DNA from: Symsagittifera roscoffensis
Taxonomy: Eukaryota; Xenacoelomorpha; Acoela; Convolutidae
Length of the DNA stretch: 64,000 nucleotides
Direction: 5' to 3'
Assembly (NCBI RefSeq): GCF_963678635.1
Contig: NC_087065.1
Coordinates: forward strand, 72,981,345-73,045,344
The translations under genes and the position numbers were made by a program. How positions within the stretch are numbered: the first letter of the stretch is position 1; every line of letters begins with the position of its first letter. Under the pieces are notes generated by a model that saw only the letters and a list, made by a program, of their open reading frames with translations, did not search any database and was not told where the DNA came from. Positions 23,810-34,090 of the stretch are shown in pieces.

Positions 23810-24463
23810 TTACAAGAATTGGTTCTCAAACTCATCCAATTTCGCTCTCACTTCTGAATCTATAGTTGATGAGATCTCACTATAGTTGTCCATCTCTAAT
23901 GAAGGGTCCTTTGAGGTCGGGTAAGATAACTTTGAGTTCGAAGAATTCTCGTGGAGTTGAGTCTTCGTGGTTAACGTTGCAAGTCTGCCCATCGGGAGGG
24001 AGTTCCTTGAAGACCATGACAACGTAGTTTCTGCGACTAGGATCTGTCTGGGGGGTACCTCCGCTAATGGAGTCAAAAGGTCAGAAGGAGAGTTGACCGA
24101 GAAAGTAGGAAATTCTGGTGCCTGAGAGAATCCAGAAGTTGGCGCCCCTAGGTCGTCTTTCTCTTGCACCACGTCTATAAATCTCCGATTTCCGTAAAAT
24201 TTTGGGGGGCACACATTTCTGCGTGGTCTAGAATTTCGGGTCTTTGGAGTCACACTGATCGTCTGTTCCGGAATACTGTCTATCATAATAGGGTTGTCCT
24301 GTGATCCTTCACTAGTATTCGCGTCGTGTATGACCACAATCTCCCGTGGGTCGTTGTTCGCTGTCCCTTCTGAACTCAATAGTGGGGATTCGACATGACC
24401 TGTAATACTTAAGCCCTGATTAGACTCGGTATGGGGGTTTTGGCGTACGTTTTTATTGGTCAC
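23810..24463 (-). pseudogene. retrotransposon pol tail ORF, frame-shifted from integrase
   Basis: A 217-residue frame rich in Ser, Thr, Asn and Pro with the motif RRNVCPPKFYGNRRF. Its reading frame is open further upstream, to at least 24530, and overlaps the end of the integrase frame, which stops at 24508. The overlap means one frameshift separates the two: either a mutation or a genuine recoding or second-ORF arrangement. A comparable acidic, low-complexity tail follows integrase in the element at 57-64 kb. No catalytic motif. Function unknown. Confidence 0.55.
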
Positions 24464-24507
24464 ATCGTCAAAGTAAACCTCGATTATCCCGTCGCACGAA
24501 TCTAGAT

Positions 24508-25373
24508 TTAAGGAAGATGAGAGTCTTGAGTGGCCGAGCTCGCGGTCGGTGCGCTAGTCCCTGATCTGATAATCTCCGTTCTCGGGGTGCCTTGTCTCGA
24601 GTGGCCGGCTGTTGTCGATCCAGCTTTCTTCGGTGGAGAGAGTTTCCTTTTCCCAGCTAAACTCGAATGAATATGAGTATTACGTCCAGTGGGTGTCTGA
24701 TTCACTATTATCTTTTTGGGCCCTGGGAGTATTTTTCCTTTTATAGCCAGATCCGATTTACGTAAAACGTGACCGTTGTCGAGGGTAACTGTGTGCTCTG
24801 AAGAATCGATGATATCGTTCTTAACCAGATTAAAATAAGGGTCCCTATTTTTCCTGTTAGACACCTTTCTATATAAGTTACCTCCCGTTACTGCTTTTCT
24901 TTTTCCCAGTGGATCTGAAGTTCGGGTAGTGTCGTCCGGGATAGTGAGTAGGCTGAACGTCCTAGCTAATGGCAAATTTTCTTCTGGGTCCGACGTACTG
25001 TCCTTTTCCTCGTCCAAATAGCCATCTTCTGCCCCGTCGTGTAGTTCCCAGTTAGTAGCCCGCTCTTTGGACAATATAGCCGTTCCTTTATCTAAATGGT
25101 CAATATTGGACATAAGATTTTTCCACCTAGTGTTCGCTACTCTATTAAAATGCTTTTCAAACGGAGTACAGCCGATCGCCGTTTGTTTTGAGATTCTCAG
25201 ATTCCAGATGATTTTCTCGATCGAATTGTTTAGAGATGGTTTAGGTACTTCAAATGACATTGCTAGTAATTTCGATTTAATTGTGTACACTAGTCTTTCC
25301 ACTAGCCCGTTGGATCTGTGGTCTCCGACAGTGCAGTAAATGATTTCTATATTAAATTTATCGCAGAAGTTTT
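24508..25373 (-). pseudogene. Ty3/gypsy integrase, C-terminal half
   Basis: The frame reads out of the gap with FCDKFNIEIIYC and then GDHRSNGLVERLVYTIK, the conserved third block of the retroviral-type integrase core. It carries the catalytic Glu (in LVERL) and is followed by IIWNLRISKQTAIGCTPFE, typical of Ty3/gypsy integrases. The first two catalytic Asp residues would lie in the gap. After the core comes a basic and Ser/Thr-rich tail of about 250 residues to a stop at 24508. The part of this reading frame beyond the N run (25574-25623) shows no integrase similarity and is not included. No internal stop is present in the sequenced part. Confidence 0.8.
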
Positions 25374-25573
25374 NNNNNNNNNNNNNNNNNNNNNNNNNNN
25401 NNNNNNNNNNNNNNNNNNNNNNNNNNNNNNNNNNNNNNNNNNNNNNNNNNNNNNNNNNNNNNNNNNNNNNNNNNNNNNNNNNNNNNNNNNNNNNNNNNNN
25501 NNNNNNNNNNNNNNNNNNNNNNNNNNNNNNNNNNNNNNNNNNNNNNNNNNNNNNNNNNNNNNNNNNNNNNNNN
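25374..25573. other. assembly gap (200 N)
   Basis: Exactly 200 unknown bases, most likely a fixed-size placeholder, so the true distance is unknown. Open frames crossing it are artefacts. Confidence 0.99.
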
Positions 25574-26290
25574 TTATTGTGGGTATTTAGAGAGTCCCTG
25601 TCCACAAGGAGCAGCAAAAACATTTTGACCTCTCCGCTGGAGCGAGTTTCAAAAAATTTATTCCTGGCTGGCCTGAATTTGACACGTTCACTAACAAAAA
25701 ATTACTGTCTCGTTTCAAAACTGTTCTAAATGATATTTAGCGTAAATTGCCTAGAAATCAATGTTTCGAATGTTTATCTCGGTTAAAAAACTCAATATTC
25801 TCAAGAAATCAGTCAGTAATAAATTTGTTACAATTCATGAGTGTGTTCACAGCTATTTTTTATCGGAAAACAAATAAAACCTTGATAAAAGCTCTTCAAT
25901 GAAAAGTAACTGAATAAATTTCGCCAGTGGTGTATCAAACTTGACTTCTACCAAAATTGTGCAATTATTGGATTCAGGATGACTAAAATCATAAAAAACC
26001 TCCTGAATAGATATGAAAACAAAAGCTTTAATATGGAAATTGTGGTAATAAGCAAATCTGATTCCGTGACTTTTGTTGAAAAAAAAAATTTGAGCATCTA
26101 CTGTTTTACCGTTTTTTCTTTCGTAATCAGTCGTTCATAGAGGAGTACCTGCAATGGGTAGACCGTTTCAGTCATCAATGATTCGATGGAGCCAAACAAT
26201 TTTAATTTTTGAAACGAGTTTGTTCAATTTGTACCCAAGTATGCCGTATTCGTGCCCATTGCCACAATTTTTTGACCAATGGGTTCTTTC
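25574..26290. other. non-coding flank between gap and Polinton remains
   Basis: AT-rich, no exon recognised. The minus strand of 26100-26290 may continue the decayed Polinton sequence but carries no domain I can name. Confidence 0.4.
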
Positions 26291-26296
26291 GCAAAA

Positions 26297-26953
26297 ACGA
26301 GTTTTGAATCAGAAATGACTTTGCGTCTGGTGAAAAATTGATGCGACTCCTCAGTGGAGTTTGTTTGTTTGGAATGATGATTTTGACTTCATTAATGTTT
26401 CTAATCCTAGTATATTTGCTGCGTCCACCTTGAACTTTTTTACCAATCTTTTTTTTACCAGTTTTCTCAATGGCTTATTTTGTTCTTCTCCTCTGGGTTG
26501 CTATATCCAACATGCTGCTTCAACAAGTAAATCTTTTCCAATACGTTTTGCTGCTGGTGTTATGTATTTTTGAGATAATAGAAGTGCCTCTCGACCAATA
26601 CCCATAACCACAGCAGAGAGCACTGAAGCCACTACCCCTCTGTCTGTAGTATCCTGGGAAGCGTCACACGAACGCTTGATTATGTTAGTACGCCTCCATG
26701 TTCCTAGACATAAACTTTTTGAACTTGAAATTCACAGCTACTTTCGCGCCTCCTCCTGCAATTATAACAAATCTTTTGGTTTCTGTTCGTAGATTTACCG
26801 CAAGGCTCTGAATGCTACTCGGTAAATTTTTTTAAAATTCAAAGCTGCTGAAACTTTTGCTAGGGTTTGGATCTATGCATCAGGCGCAACCATTTTTCAG
26901 TCTCCGATTAGTATCAATGGCTCCTAGTTTGGTGCTTTGGTGTCACTCACAAT
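26297..26953 (-). repeat. direct duplication copy 1 (Polinton segment)
   Basis: About 660 bp matching 27156-27815 at an offset of about 860 bp, with shared blocks such as GACTCCTCAGTGGAGTTTGT, GCGTCCACCTTGAACTT, CAATACGTTTTGCTGCTGGT, GTGCCTCTCGACCAATACCC and TTACCGCAAGGCTCTGAAT. Clearly diverged, with indels. The 200 bp between the copies is unrelated. Confidence 0.9.
26501..26677 (-). pseudogene. putative Polinton minor capsid (adenovirus pX/pVI-like) fragment, copy 1
   Basis: The minus-strand frame ends at a stop at 26501-26503 and contains the hydrophobic run SAVVMGIGREALLL and then PAAKRIGKDLLVEA. A Gly-rich amphipathic start followed by a K-x-x-GK-x-LL helix is the character of the small capsid-associated proteins of Polintons. 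A second frame over the same DNA gives YYRQRGSGF, which resembles the usual start of this family, so a frameshift has probably split the gene. Assignment rests on resemblance from memory, not alignment. Confidence 0.4.
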
Positions 26954-27155
26954 CTAATAATGAATGATTTCCAAGTACCAGCAGATATTTCCAAGTGTTT
27001 CAGAAGAGATATCAACAGGATATTCGGAGATGCAATTATGTGAAGTGAAAATGCTATGGTATTGAGTGGATTCTTTATATACAAAATGGTAGCCTATTCC
27101 ATCACTCATGCCTTTGAAGCACAAAATAATGGAATTTTTGTGCTTCAAACAACAG

Positions 27156-27815
27156 AACGAGTTTTGAATCAGAAATTACTTGCGCCTGGTTGAAAAATTG
27201 GTGCGACTCCTCAGTGGAGTTTGTTTGTTTGGAAGGATGATTTTAGTTTCTTTAATTTTTCTGATCCTAGTTTGATTGCAGCGTCCACCTTGAACTTGTT
27301 TATCGACCGTTTTTTACCAGGTTTTTCAAGGCTCACTTCGTTGTTTTCCTCTGGGTTGCTATATCCAGCATGCTGGTTTAACAAGTAAATTTTTTCCAAT
27401 ACGTTTTGCTGCTGGTACAATGATATTCCGATCGTATAGAAGTGCCTCTCGACCAATACCCATAACCAGAGCAGAGAGCACTAAAACCACTACCCCACTG
27501 TCTGTATTGTCCTGAGAAGCGTCGCACGAACACTTGATTATGTTAGTACGCCTCCATATTCCTAATCATAAACTTTTTGAACTTGAATTTCAAAGCTACT
27601 TTCCCTCCTCCTCCCGCAATTATTAAAAGACAAAAAGTCTATCGGTTTCTGTTCGTAGATTTACCGCAAGGCTCTGAATTCTACTTGGTAGGTTTTTTTT
27701 AAGTCCAAGCTGCAAAAAGTTTTAATGGGTTTGGTTCTATTCATCAGGCGCAACCATTTCTCAGTCGTCGATTATCATCAATGGCTCCTGATGCTTTGGA
27801 GTCACACACATTTTC
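27156..27815 (-). repeat. direct duplication copy 2 (Polinton segment)
   Basis: Second copy of the segment at 26297-26953. It lies directly next to the integrase fragment, so it is probably the one in the original gene order. Confidence 0.9.
27211..27530 (-). pseudogene. putative Polinton minor capsid fragment, copy 2
   Basis: Upstream frame: SALVMGIGREALLY and PAAKRIGKNLLVKPA, ending in a stop at 27359-27361. A different frame continues with GYSNPEENNEVSLEKPGKKR and the Lys-rich helix VDAAIKLGSEKLKKLKSS, ending at 27211. At least one frameshift separates the parts. The layout (YRQ-Gly-rich start, short helix, basic Lys-rich C-terminus) fits a DNA-binding minor capsid protein of Polintons. 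Certainty is limited by decay. Confidence 0.42.
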
Positions 27816-27949
27816 TCTGTGATAGTTTGTTTTGGTGCTTTCGAATAAGATTGAAAATTGATTCTATATCAACAAAATTACTACCATCGTAGAGTTTTGG
27901 TTATCGAATTAGTTTCAGAAATTTTCGCTTTCTTTATAAAATTAAACCT

Positions 27950-28345
27950 TGAATTTGGACATATTTTTTGGGGAAAATTTGGTGAAGCCGATTGTTCTCG
28001 AGTTGTCGTTTTGAGAAAATCTTGAAGCTTATCGATGTAAGGGTAGCTTCATTTGTCCTTCATTTACTTATGATTCAAAATCATTGGTGAGTGAATGTTT
28101 CTCTCCGCCAAAGTGGAATCTTTTGAATGCTTCTGCATTTGAGGTGGCATACTTTGATTTCAAGGGTTAGACACAAGGATAACGGGTCATTCAATCTACT
28201 GCTATCATATGATACTTTTTATCTTTGTGGTAATCTTCTAGTTTATCAACATAGGCCAGATCAATTGACCTTTTTTCGTCCATGTCATGAGTTTGAGACG
28301 CAGTTTCGACAATTTGTATATGCAATCTCTGTATGTAAAAAATAA
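27950..28345 (-). pseudogene. Polinton/Maverick retroviral-like integrase fragment
   Basis: On the minus strand around 28262-28240 the frame reads SIDLAYVDKLEDYHKDKKYH, a strong match to the first catalytic block of the transposon-derived integrases of Polintons (family of the worm protein F54H12.3, where DLAYVDKL is conserved and the first Asp is catalytic). After two in-frame stops it continues RYPC and PLKSKYATSNAEAFKRF, again the expected order. A shifted frame gives YIDKLQDFLKTTTRE, corresponding to the conserved helix near the end of the core. The central part with the second Asp and the Glu is missing or unreadable. Non-functional. Confidence 0.65.
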
Positions 28346-28469
28346 TTCATTTTTCTTGTAAAATTTTGATGCTTCTTTTAGGTTCTCTACTCTGCCGAAA
28401 AAATTTGGACCTTTACTCGCAAAATTAGTTTTAAAAAAACTTTTGTTCGGCGTGTGTAATCTTTCCATT

Positions 28470-31400
28470 TTGCTTTTGTCTGCTTAGATTCTGTCTTTGC
28501 AGCACCTGAATTGCTAACGAACGTTTCTTACGATTCAGATTCCTCTTCGTCTTCTCGTGTTTCCTGTTTGGCTTTTGCGCTGCCTTTTTTATTTGCCTGC
28601 AGCACTCCTTCTTTTTGCTTTCTCAGACGGAGTTTGTTGGTGGTTTTATTGGGTGAGAAGGTGGCGGTAGGTTTTGCAGGTGAGATTGTGGTGCTTCTGC
28701 AGGGACTGACGGGCGACTTTGCCATACTTGTTCATCACGAAGTGTTCGTCAAGTTTGAGAGCCTTTCAGATTAGTTTGAAAGCAGGGTTGCACAAATTTT
28801 TATATTTTTCTCGTAAATTATACAAAAAAATTGATGTTTCTAAACCGATAGACCTTATCAAGGTAGGTTTTTCTCTTCTCTTTGTTTATTATGACTCGGT
28901 TTGACTCTTTAAAAAAAGTGACGAATACTTTTGTCTGGCTTATGTTCGCTTTCATCTATAAAGTCTAGTTGTATAAGTTGTAGCATAATTCGTTCAGTGG
29001 AGAAAACTTCACTATAACCAGCACTTGTTTCCAACCGTTTTCCTTCATGTTCAGTGAGATAGAGAGATTGTTCTTTTTTATCGATGGCAACGATAAATGC
29101 TTCAAGGATTGGTATGACTGGAGGATCAGTTGCTGAGCTTATTTTTGTTGTTGTTGTTGTTGCCGCTGCTGTTGATGTTGTTGTTAATGTTGATGATGTT
29201 GTTGTTGTTGATGATGTTGTTGTTGTTGCTGCATATAGGTTTGTTGTTGTTGACCATAGCGTTAATTGTTGCGAAGTTTTGATGTTTGATGGAGTTGCGA
29301 AGTCTTTATTGCGTTGAGTAAGTTTGATCTCTGATTTACATATGCTTCCATTATAGAGCAAAAGTTCTTGCTGCCATTTCTATACTCAAAATCTTGACTG
29401 AAAAACAAACTGTTTTTTTTTGGTTAGATATCAAACTTTTCTGCTTTTACTAGCTCGTTTCTTTGCAAGTAATAATTCCGATTGATTAATTTTTTTGTAT
29501 ATTTTTAAAAATTATTGGGGCTTGAGATAATGACAGTCACCCTAACTTTGACAACATTGAGCAAGTATTCACAAACAAATGATATATGTTGACTATCTGA
29601 TGTTTTTAACAAAGCTCCGTAGCTGAAGTTTAATTGTACTATGTGCTGCAGAACAGAATTTTTTTCGCATTCAATTGTAATGGGTGTCATTTCTGGCTTA
29701 TTTAGAGGCTTTTTATGGTGGTCCAGGTGGTTTTATGTTTGAAAACTACCTAAGACAGTCTGATATGCAGGAATCTAAATCTATTAGTAGATGTATAAAA
29801 GCGACCTTTATTGGCAGTTAATACAATGTTCGTAATAATTTGGGTACATTATGTTGCCTTTCTTCAATAATCAAGTTGCTGAATACCGCAAGGTGACTTG
29901 AATAAAATGATGTTAGAAATAATCAAATCAAAAATTCGTGATTACCGGCTTTGTTGGAATCAATTATGTTTTACATAAACAACATCTAAGCTCTTTTGAC
30001 TATCTGTCGTTGCTATTTTAACGAATTCTTAATCATTGTATATTTCTTTGCATGAAGCATCAAACAATAGCAGAATAATTTCAATTTTTTCCAAACACTC
30101 AAATTCAACAAAGTTTACAAACATTATTTAATTACTCCGAGCGTTAAGCTTCTCCCTAACTATAGCTTGAATATCTTCGTAAAAATAACGTTCTAAATTG
30201 GGAAAAAAAATCTTTTCAAAAGTTTAAAATTCAACTCTGCTTTACTGGATGCCGAAGGTCGTATGACTGCCATATACAGTCTTGTCGATGTTGCAAAAGT
30301 GTTGTTCGAATTCTTGGGTTTGCTAGCAGCTATTCAACTAAACCAAACAGTTTTGAAAATAAAACTGATCTTTTTCACAGCTGAGTTGCGTCCAAGAAAG
30401 TTCATAGATACAAAAATGGATTCATTTTCAATTCAAGGTCATTTGAGACATAGAACCACTTCTGATCTGGGCACAGAAACGTCATTACAAAACTTCCCAG
30501 AATTTTGTTCGTTGCTGCTTTGATCATGGTAGCTATAGTTGCATCACGTTCATCAAGTGCTATTTCCGACATTCTTAATCAAGACAAAATAGTGTTGTTG
30601 TCACTAAACGTTGAAAAATAAAAACTCTTGTCTCAGGTATAATCTGTGTGATCATTAATTATGTCTATGAAACTGTCATACAGCTCAACTGCATAATTAT
30701 TTTGGGATCTTTTTAGTTTTACCATGGTATATAACTTGCATTGCACAGTTTTCTTTTAAAAAATTCTGAACTTTCTCTGAATGGTAACTCCTGCTGAGAT
30801 CTTTTTGAACTCTGGGGTGACGTCTGGGTACTTAAACTAGCCTGGGAAGATGAACTCCTCCTCGTAGGTGGCTAATTCTTTGAATTTACTTGAAGTTTTG
30901 AGAGAGTAGAAGAATTAGTGAACCGCCAACACAAACTTTCATAGTGAAGTCAATTCTTCTCCTGATAGTAATACATGTTTTTCCTCTTGTGGTTTGCGTA
31001 GTGGGAAAGGAAAACGTTGACCGCAGTGAGCGAGTTGGAACAAATCGTTCATGAAGTGTAGCCCGTCCTACTTTCGGTGACTGGATTGGTGAAGGCTGTG
31101 TCCAGCTGCTGGAGCACCTTGACCGCAAATCGAAGGCGGAACTGAATAAGGCTTCTGTGAACAAATCTTTTTGCATCACTTCTTCCTTTTTTCTCCTCTC
31201 TTAATAATCTGTTTTTTTTTAAAAAACACATCATAACATTATATCCCATTTACCTCCTTTCTTTTTTCTAAATTTCATTTTAAACTTGGTCAACTACACG
31301 ATTCGGCGCAGTGGTTAGTTTTTTTTTCAATTCATCCAAAACTTTAATTTGTGCAAAATTAATCGAAGAAAACATTTTGCTCTGTTGAACTCATTTTTAT

Positions 31401-32035
31401 AATACCAACTTGGCAATAACCAAATCTCATAAACTGAAGACTAAGAACTAATCCTCAATATAGCTTGGTGATTTTTGTGCCCGGTGATTTTTGAAAAGAT
31501 TCAGCAAAACAGTTTTGAATGCTTACAATTTTTTTTGGAAAAAGTCACAATATAAAATATGAGTGGCAAAGATTGTAGGAGACTTAATCCTTTATGGGAT
31601 TCTGTGCTGTGGAGAAGCTGTGCTTTAATAGCCAAAAAATAAATCTCCTACAATTTTGCCACTCTTGTTTCATATTGCGACTTTTTTCAAAAAAAATTAT
31701 GAGTATTGAAAATTGTTTCCAGCTAATGTTCAAGAAGCGTACAACTGAACAATCTATGCATCAAAATAGTGACCAACGCAGTCGCGCCAACATGATGCAG
31801 GCTTGAAAACAGAAGGTAGGACTCTATACAAACATTAGAGTCAGTTTCACCTCCTGAATTTCAAGGATGCCCATTTTGATTACTATAGGGCTATTAAAAA
31901 CGCTTTTAGGCTCATATATATGTATATATGAAAATTATATATGTGGTAAAAATAGCAAAAAACTTGAGAAACAAGAAACAAGCCTGTTTGAGGCCTAATT
32001 AAGTGAACTGCTTCTTTTTGGCTAGTCGTATTTTA
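28470..32035. other. gene-free interval, partly low-complexity, possibly more decayed Polinton
   Basis: Contains a (GTT)n-rich stretch at about 29138-29245 and several frames of 60-150 residues on both strands with no recognised domain. The minus-strand frames near 28.5-28.7 and 30.9-31.25 kb are the least repetitive, but I cannot name them. Confidence 0.4.
29138..29245. repeat. (GTT)n/(GAT) imperfect trinucleotide repeat
   Basis: Runs of GTTGTTGTT interspersed with GATGTTGAT and GCTGCT. It produces Val-rich or Thr-rich runs in chance reading frames. Confidence 0.9.
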
Positions 32036-32278
32036 CTATCTTGCCTTCCCTAGCAACAAAAATCTGGTTTTGTTTTTCAAATTTTCAATTTCTTTTTTTT
32101 TTATCAGTGGGCTATAACCGAAAAGAATTGTATCCTTACTAGGTACCTTAGGGGAATAGTTAAAGAGATCTTCTTTCACTTTACCTGTGTAGTCTCCCCC
32201 ATCGGGGCCAAAAGTTGTAGACCCGCATGAAGCTAATGGAATCAAGAAAAACAAATACAGACACACTGTTATTTTCAT
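32036..32278 (-). CDS. possible small secreted protein (80 aa)
   Basis: The frame starts with ATG and MKITVCLYLFFLIPLASCGS, a textbook signal peptide with a basic n-region, a hydrophobic core and a small-residue cleavage site near ASC-G. The remaining 60 residues are polar and end in a basic stretch (KKKEIENLKNKTRFLLLGKAR region) before TAG. No family recognised and only the one cysteine at the cleavage site. It may be a complete single-exon gene, a first exon, or chance. No promoter or poly(A) signal was singled out. Confidence 0.4.
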   Translation of the reverse strand: MKITVCLYLFFLIPLASCGSTTFGPDGGDYTGKVKEDLFNYSPKVPSKDTILFGYSPLIKKKEIENLKNKTRFLLLGKAR

Positions 32279-33639
32279 TTCTGCTGAGTGTTCTCCGAAT
32301 GCAAGAAGCTTCTCTAAAATAAAATATCATGTTTATTGAAAATTATACCAGGTGTGATGTACTATGATTTAAAGCCAGTATACTTTATTTCATAGTTTTT
32401 TTTGTTTCTCAAGAAAGTATGTTTGAGAATTGAAGCAAAAATGTTTTGCGAAGTCAGTTTATGAAGGTAGGTGAAACACAAGAAATTTACTTACGAAATC
32501 GTTAGAAGGAAGCTGCCAACTCAAAATTTTTTGCAAAGAAACTGCTTACTATATTTTCAATTACTGAAATTAAACGCCTAAATGTTGTTTCACTATCAAA
32601 TTGTAGTTCCTCCAATTACAAAGAAGAAACTTATGGATAAAATAATTAATTTTTCCTAAAACACACTAATTTAAACGAAAATTGAGGTATGCTAATTTTC
32701 ACGAAAAAAACTGTAATGCTGTAAAAAGGGAGTGGTAGCTTTAATAGATCATAACAAGCTCAGTTTCGTCTTTAAATTCTGCCTTATCTTATTTACCATT
32801 GCATATATACACATGCAACTGACCAGAATGATAACTTACACTGAAATTGAGCTAACGTTTTTTAACACACTCACATACGGAACTGTGCGTCTCTGCCATT
32901 GGTTGATTTCGATTCGGGTCGAGGTGCTTGACTTAGATTAGTCCTCTAAAAAAGAGAAGATGCCGTTCTGGATGCCGTTCCGAATGGAGCGGTAAGGACG
33001 CATTTTCCACGCTACACGAGTCGAAGTCGTGGTTCTATGTTTGAACCGTGGTGACCAAAACTCGAAGTTGAAAAATAAGAGTTGTCCTTCTGTATAATCG
33101 AAACATACACGACTTAAATCACAGACTGTCAGAAACTTAAGTAAAGCAACGCAATTCAATTTTCAAAAGACAATTTCTAATTTTTATTTCTGCTTAATGA
33201 CAAAAATCTGTCTGCGGGTTGCCTTAAACCCTTACGGCAGATTTTCAAAACAGCTTCAAAAGATTATTGACTTTTTATCAGGTCGACCAAAATGATTTTT
33301 CTAGCCCTCACAAATCACTAATCACAAACCACTAAACAAATCACACTTAATTTGACCAAACTTTCTGCGCCGCAGGCGCAATTTAAAAAGAAAGCTGGCC
33401 AAAAAGGCGTTTTAATTTTGCATTTTTTCTGCGGGCGCTTCCTCCTCAAATTTAGTATATAATGGCGCCTATCCGTCGTTGTTCTCAAAAATTAAGTATT
33501 TGAAAACAGCAAGCACTTTTAAAAAACATCGCCCATCGACCATACTTTCTGAGTCGCTTTTTTATTTCTCAAAATCAGAGTTTTATTCACGATTAAAACT
33601 GCTTCATAAAACAAGAATTCAGAAGCAAGTTTATTTCAC
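32279..33639. other. gene-free AT-rich interval with one tRNA-like patch
   Basis: No exon recognised. A tRNA-like patch lies at 32965-33055 (listed separately). Confidence 0.5.
32965..33055 (+). repeat. possible tRNA-derived SINE head
   Basis: GGAGCGGTAAGGACGCATTT resembles a D-arm region and GTTTGAACC about 45 bases on resembles a T-loop, with an intervening GTCGAAGTCGTGG. The A-box is imperfect. The patch is GC-richer than its surroundings. Confidence 0.3.
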
Positions 33640-33872
33640 CGTGAATTTCAACCTCCCAGAAACCGAAAGATTTGATGTGATCTGAATTTATGGTTTTGAC
33701 ATTTAATTAATTTAATGAATGTTCATAGGTCACCTTTCAGCATTGAAAACTCCGTCGGAGTCATCTCACCTCACTTTTTATCTAATGTTTTTTTGCGATT
33801 GAATAATTCGCTTATCTTAACGATTCTTCTTATTCTCTTAAGTTAGGTTTAGATATAGCATTAGATCATTTT
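33640..33872 (+). repeat. 5' LTR of decayed Ty3/gypsy element
   Basis: Matches about 37830-38053. The left boundary is approximate because similarity fades upstream of 33640. Confidence 0.6.
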
Positions 33873-33875
33873 ATG

Positions 33876-34090
33876 ATGGCGCAGTCAAGCAACATTGATT
33901 CGAGCGTGAGAGGGATCTCACAATTTTCGCAAAATCATTCAATCGACCCCCAAGATCTGTGGGAATATTGAAGTGATCTGTTCCAATTAGCAATGATAGC
34001 TAAAGAGGCTATGGATAATGACCATTTGCTAAGTCTATTGGAAAGAAGATCTACTACACCGCTTTTCCTAGAAAAGTCCCTAGACGGCAA
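33876..34090 (+). pseudogene. gag remnant of decayed Ty3/gypsy element
   Basis: Opens MAQSSNIDSS from ATGGCGCAG and continues to LWEY, then an in-frame stop, then LFQLAMIAKEAMDNDHLL. The same pattern (a W-rich word, then MAVFAKDGIE) follows the start MAQPAG of the gag at 57613, so the two elements have related Gag proteins. Broken by stops. Confidence 0.6.

Larger units (their letters stand above)
23270..25373 (-). mobile_element. Ty3/gypsy LTR retrotransposon, 3' portion, minus strand
   Basis: The pol 3' end (integrase C-terminal half) is followed by a low-complexity tail ORF and then by a purine-rich tract and LTR-like DNA. On the minus strand GGTGGGAAA directly precedes TGTTGTGATTTG (TG at about 23475), which fits a polypurine tract and LTR start. 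A second purine run, GAGGGGGAAAAAGGG, lies at about 23535-23550. The 5' half is missing: the element runs into the assembly gap at 25374, and beyond the gap no gypsy sequence is visible. Confidence 0.7.
26297..28345 (-). mobile_element. degraded Polinton/Maverick DNA transposon fragment, minus strand
   Basis: Two kinds of Polinton coding remains sit side by side on the same strand: an integrase fragment (about 27950-28345) and two copies of a segment with minor-capsid character (26297-26953 and 27156-27815). All carry stops and frameshifts. No terminal inverted repeat could be paired, and no ATPase, protease, polymerase or major capsid sequence was recognised. The minus strand up to about 31.25 kb may belong to the same element, but I could not identify any family there. 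Confidence 0.6.

Noticed and set aside
25318-25729. Frames passing through the N run
   Set aside because: Unknown bases cannot support an ORF; the parts on either side are unrelated.
28909-29361. 150-codon minus-strand frame with a long Thr-rich centre
   Set aside because: The Thr run comes from the (GTT)n repeat; flanking parts show no known domain, although a decayed transposon gene cannot be excluded.
29690-29780. Plus-strand stretch translating to GGPGGFMFENYLRQSDMQ
   Set aside because: Looks protein-like for 20 residues only, with stops soon after and no splice context.
31293-31320. GGCGCAGTGGTTAG, similar to the start of a tRNA or SINE
   Set aside because: It breaks off into a T-run after 14 bases; no B-box.
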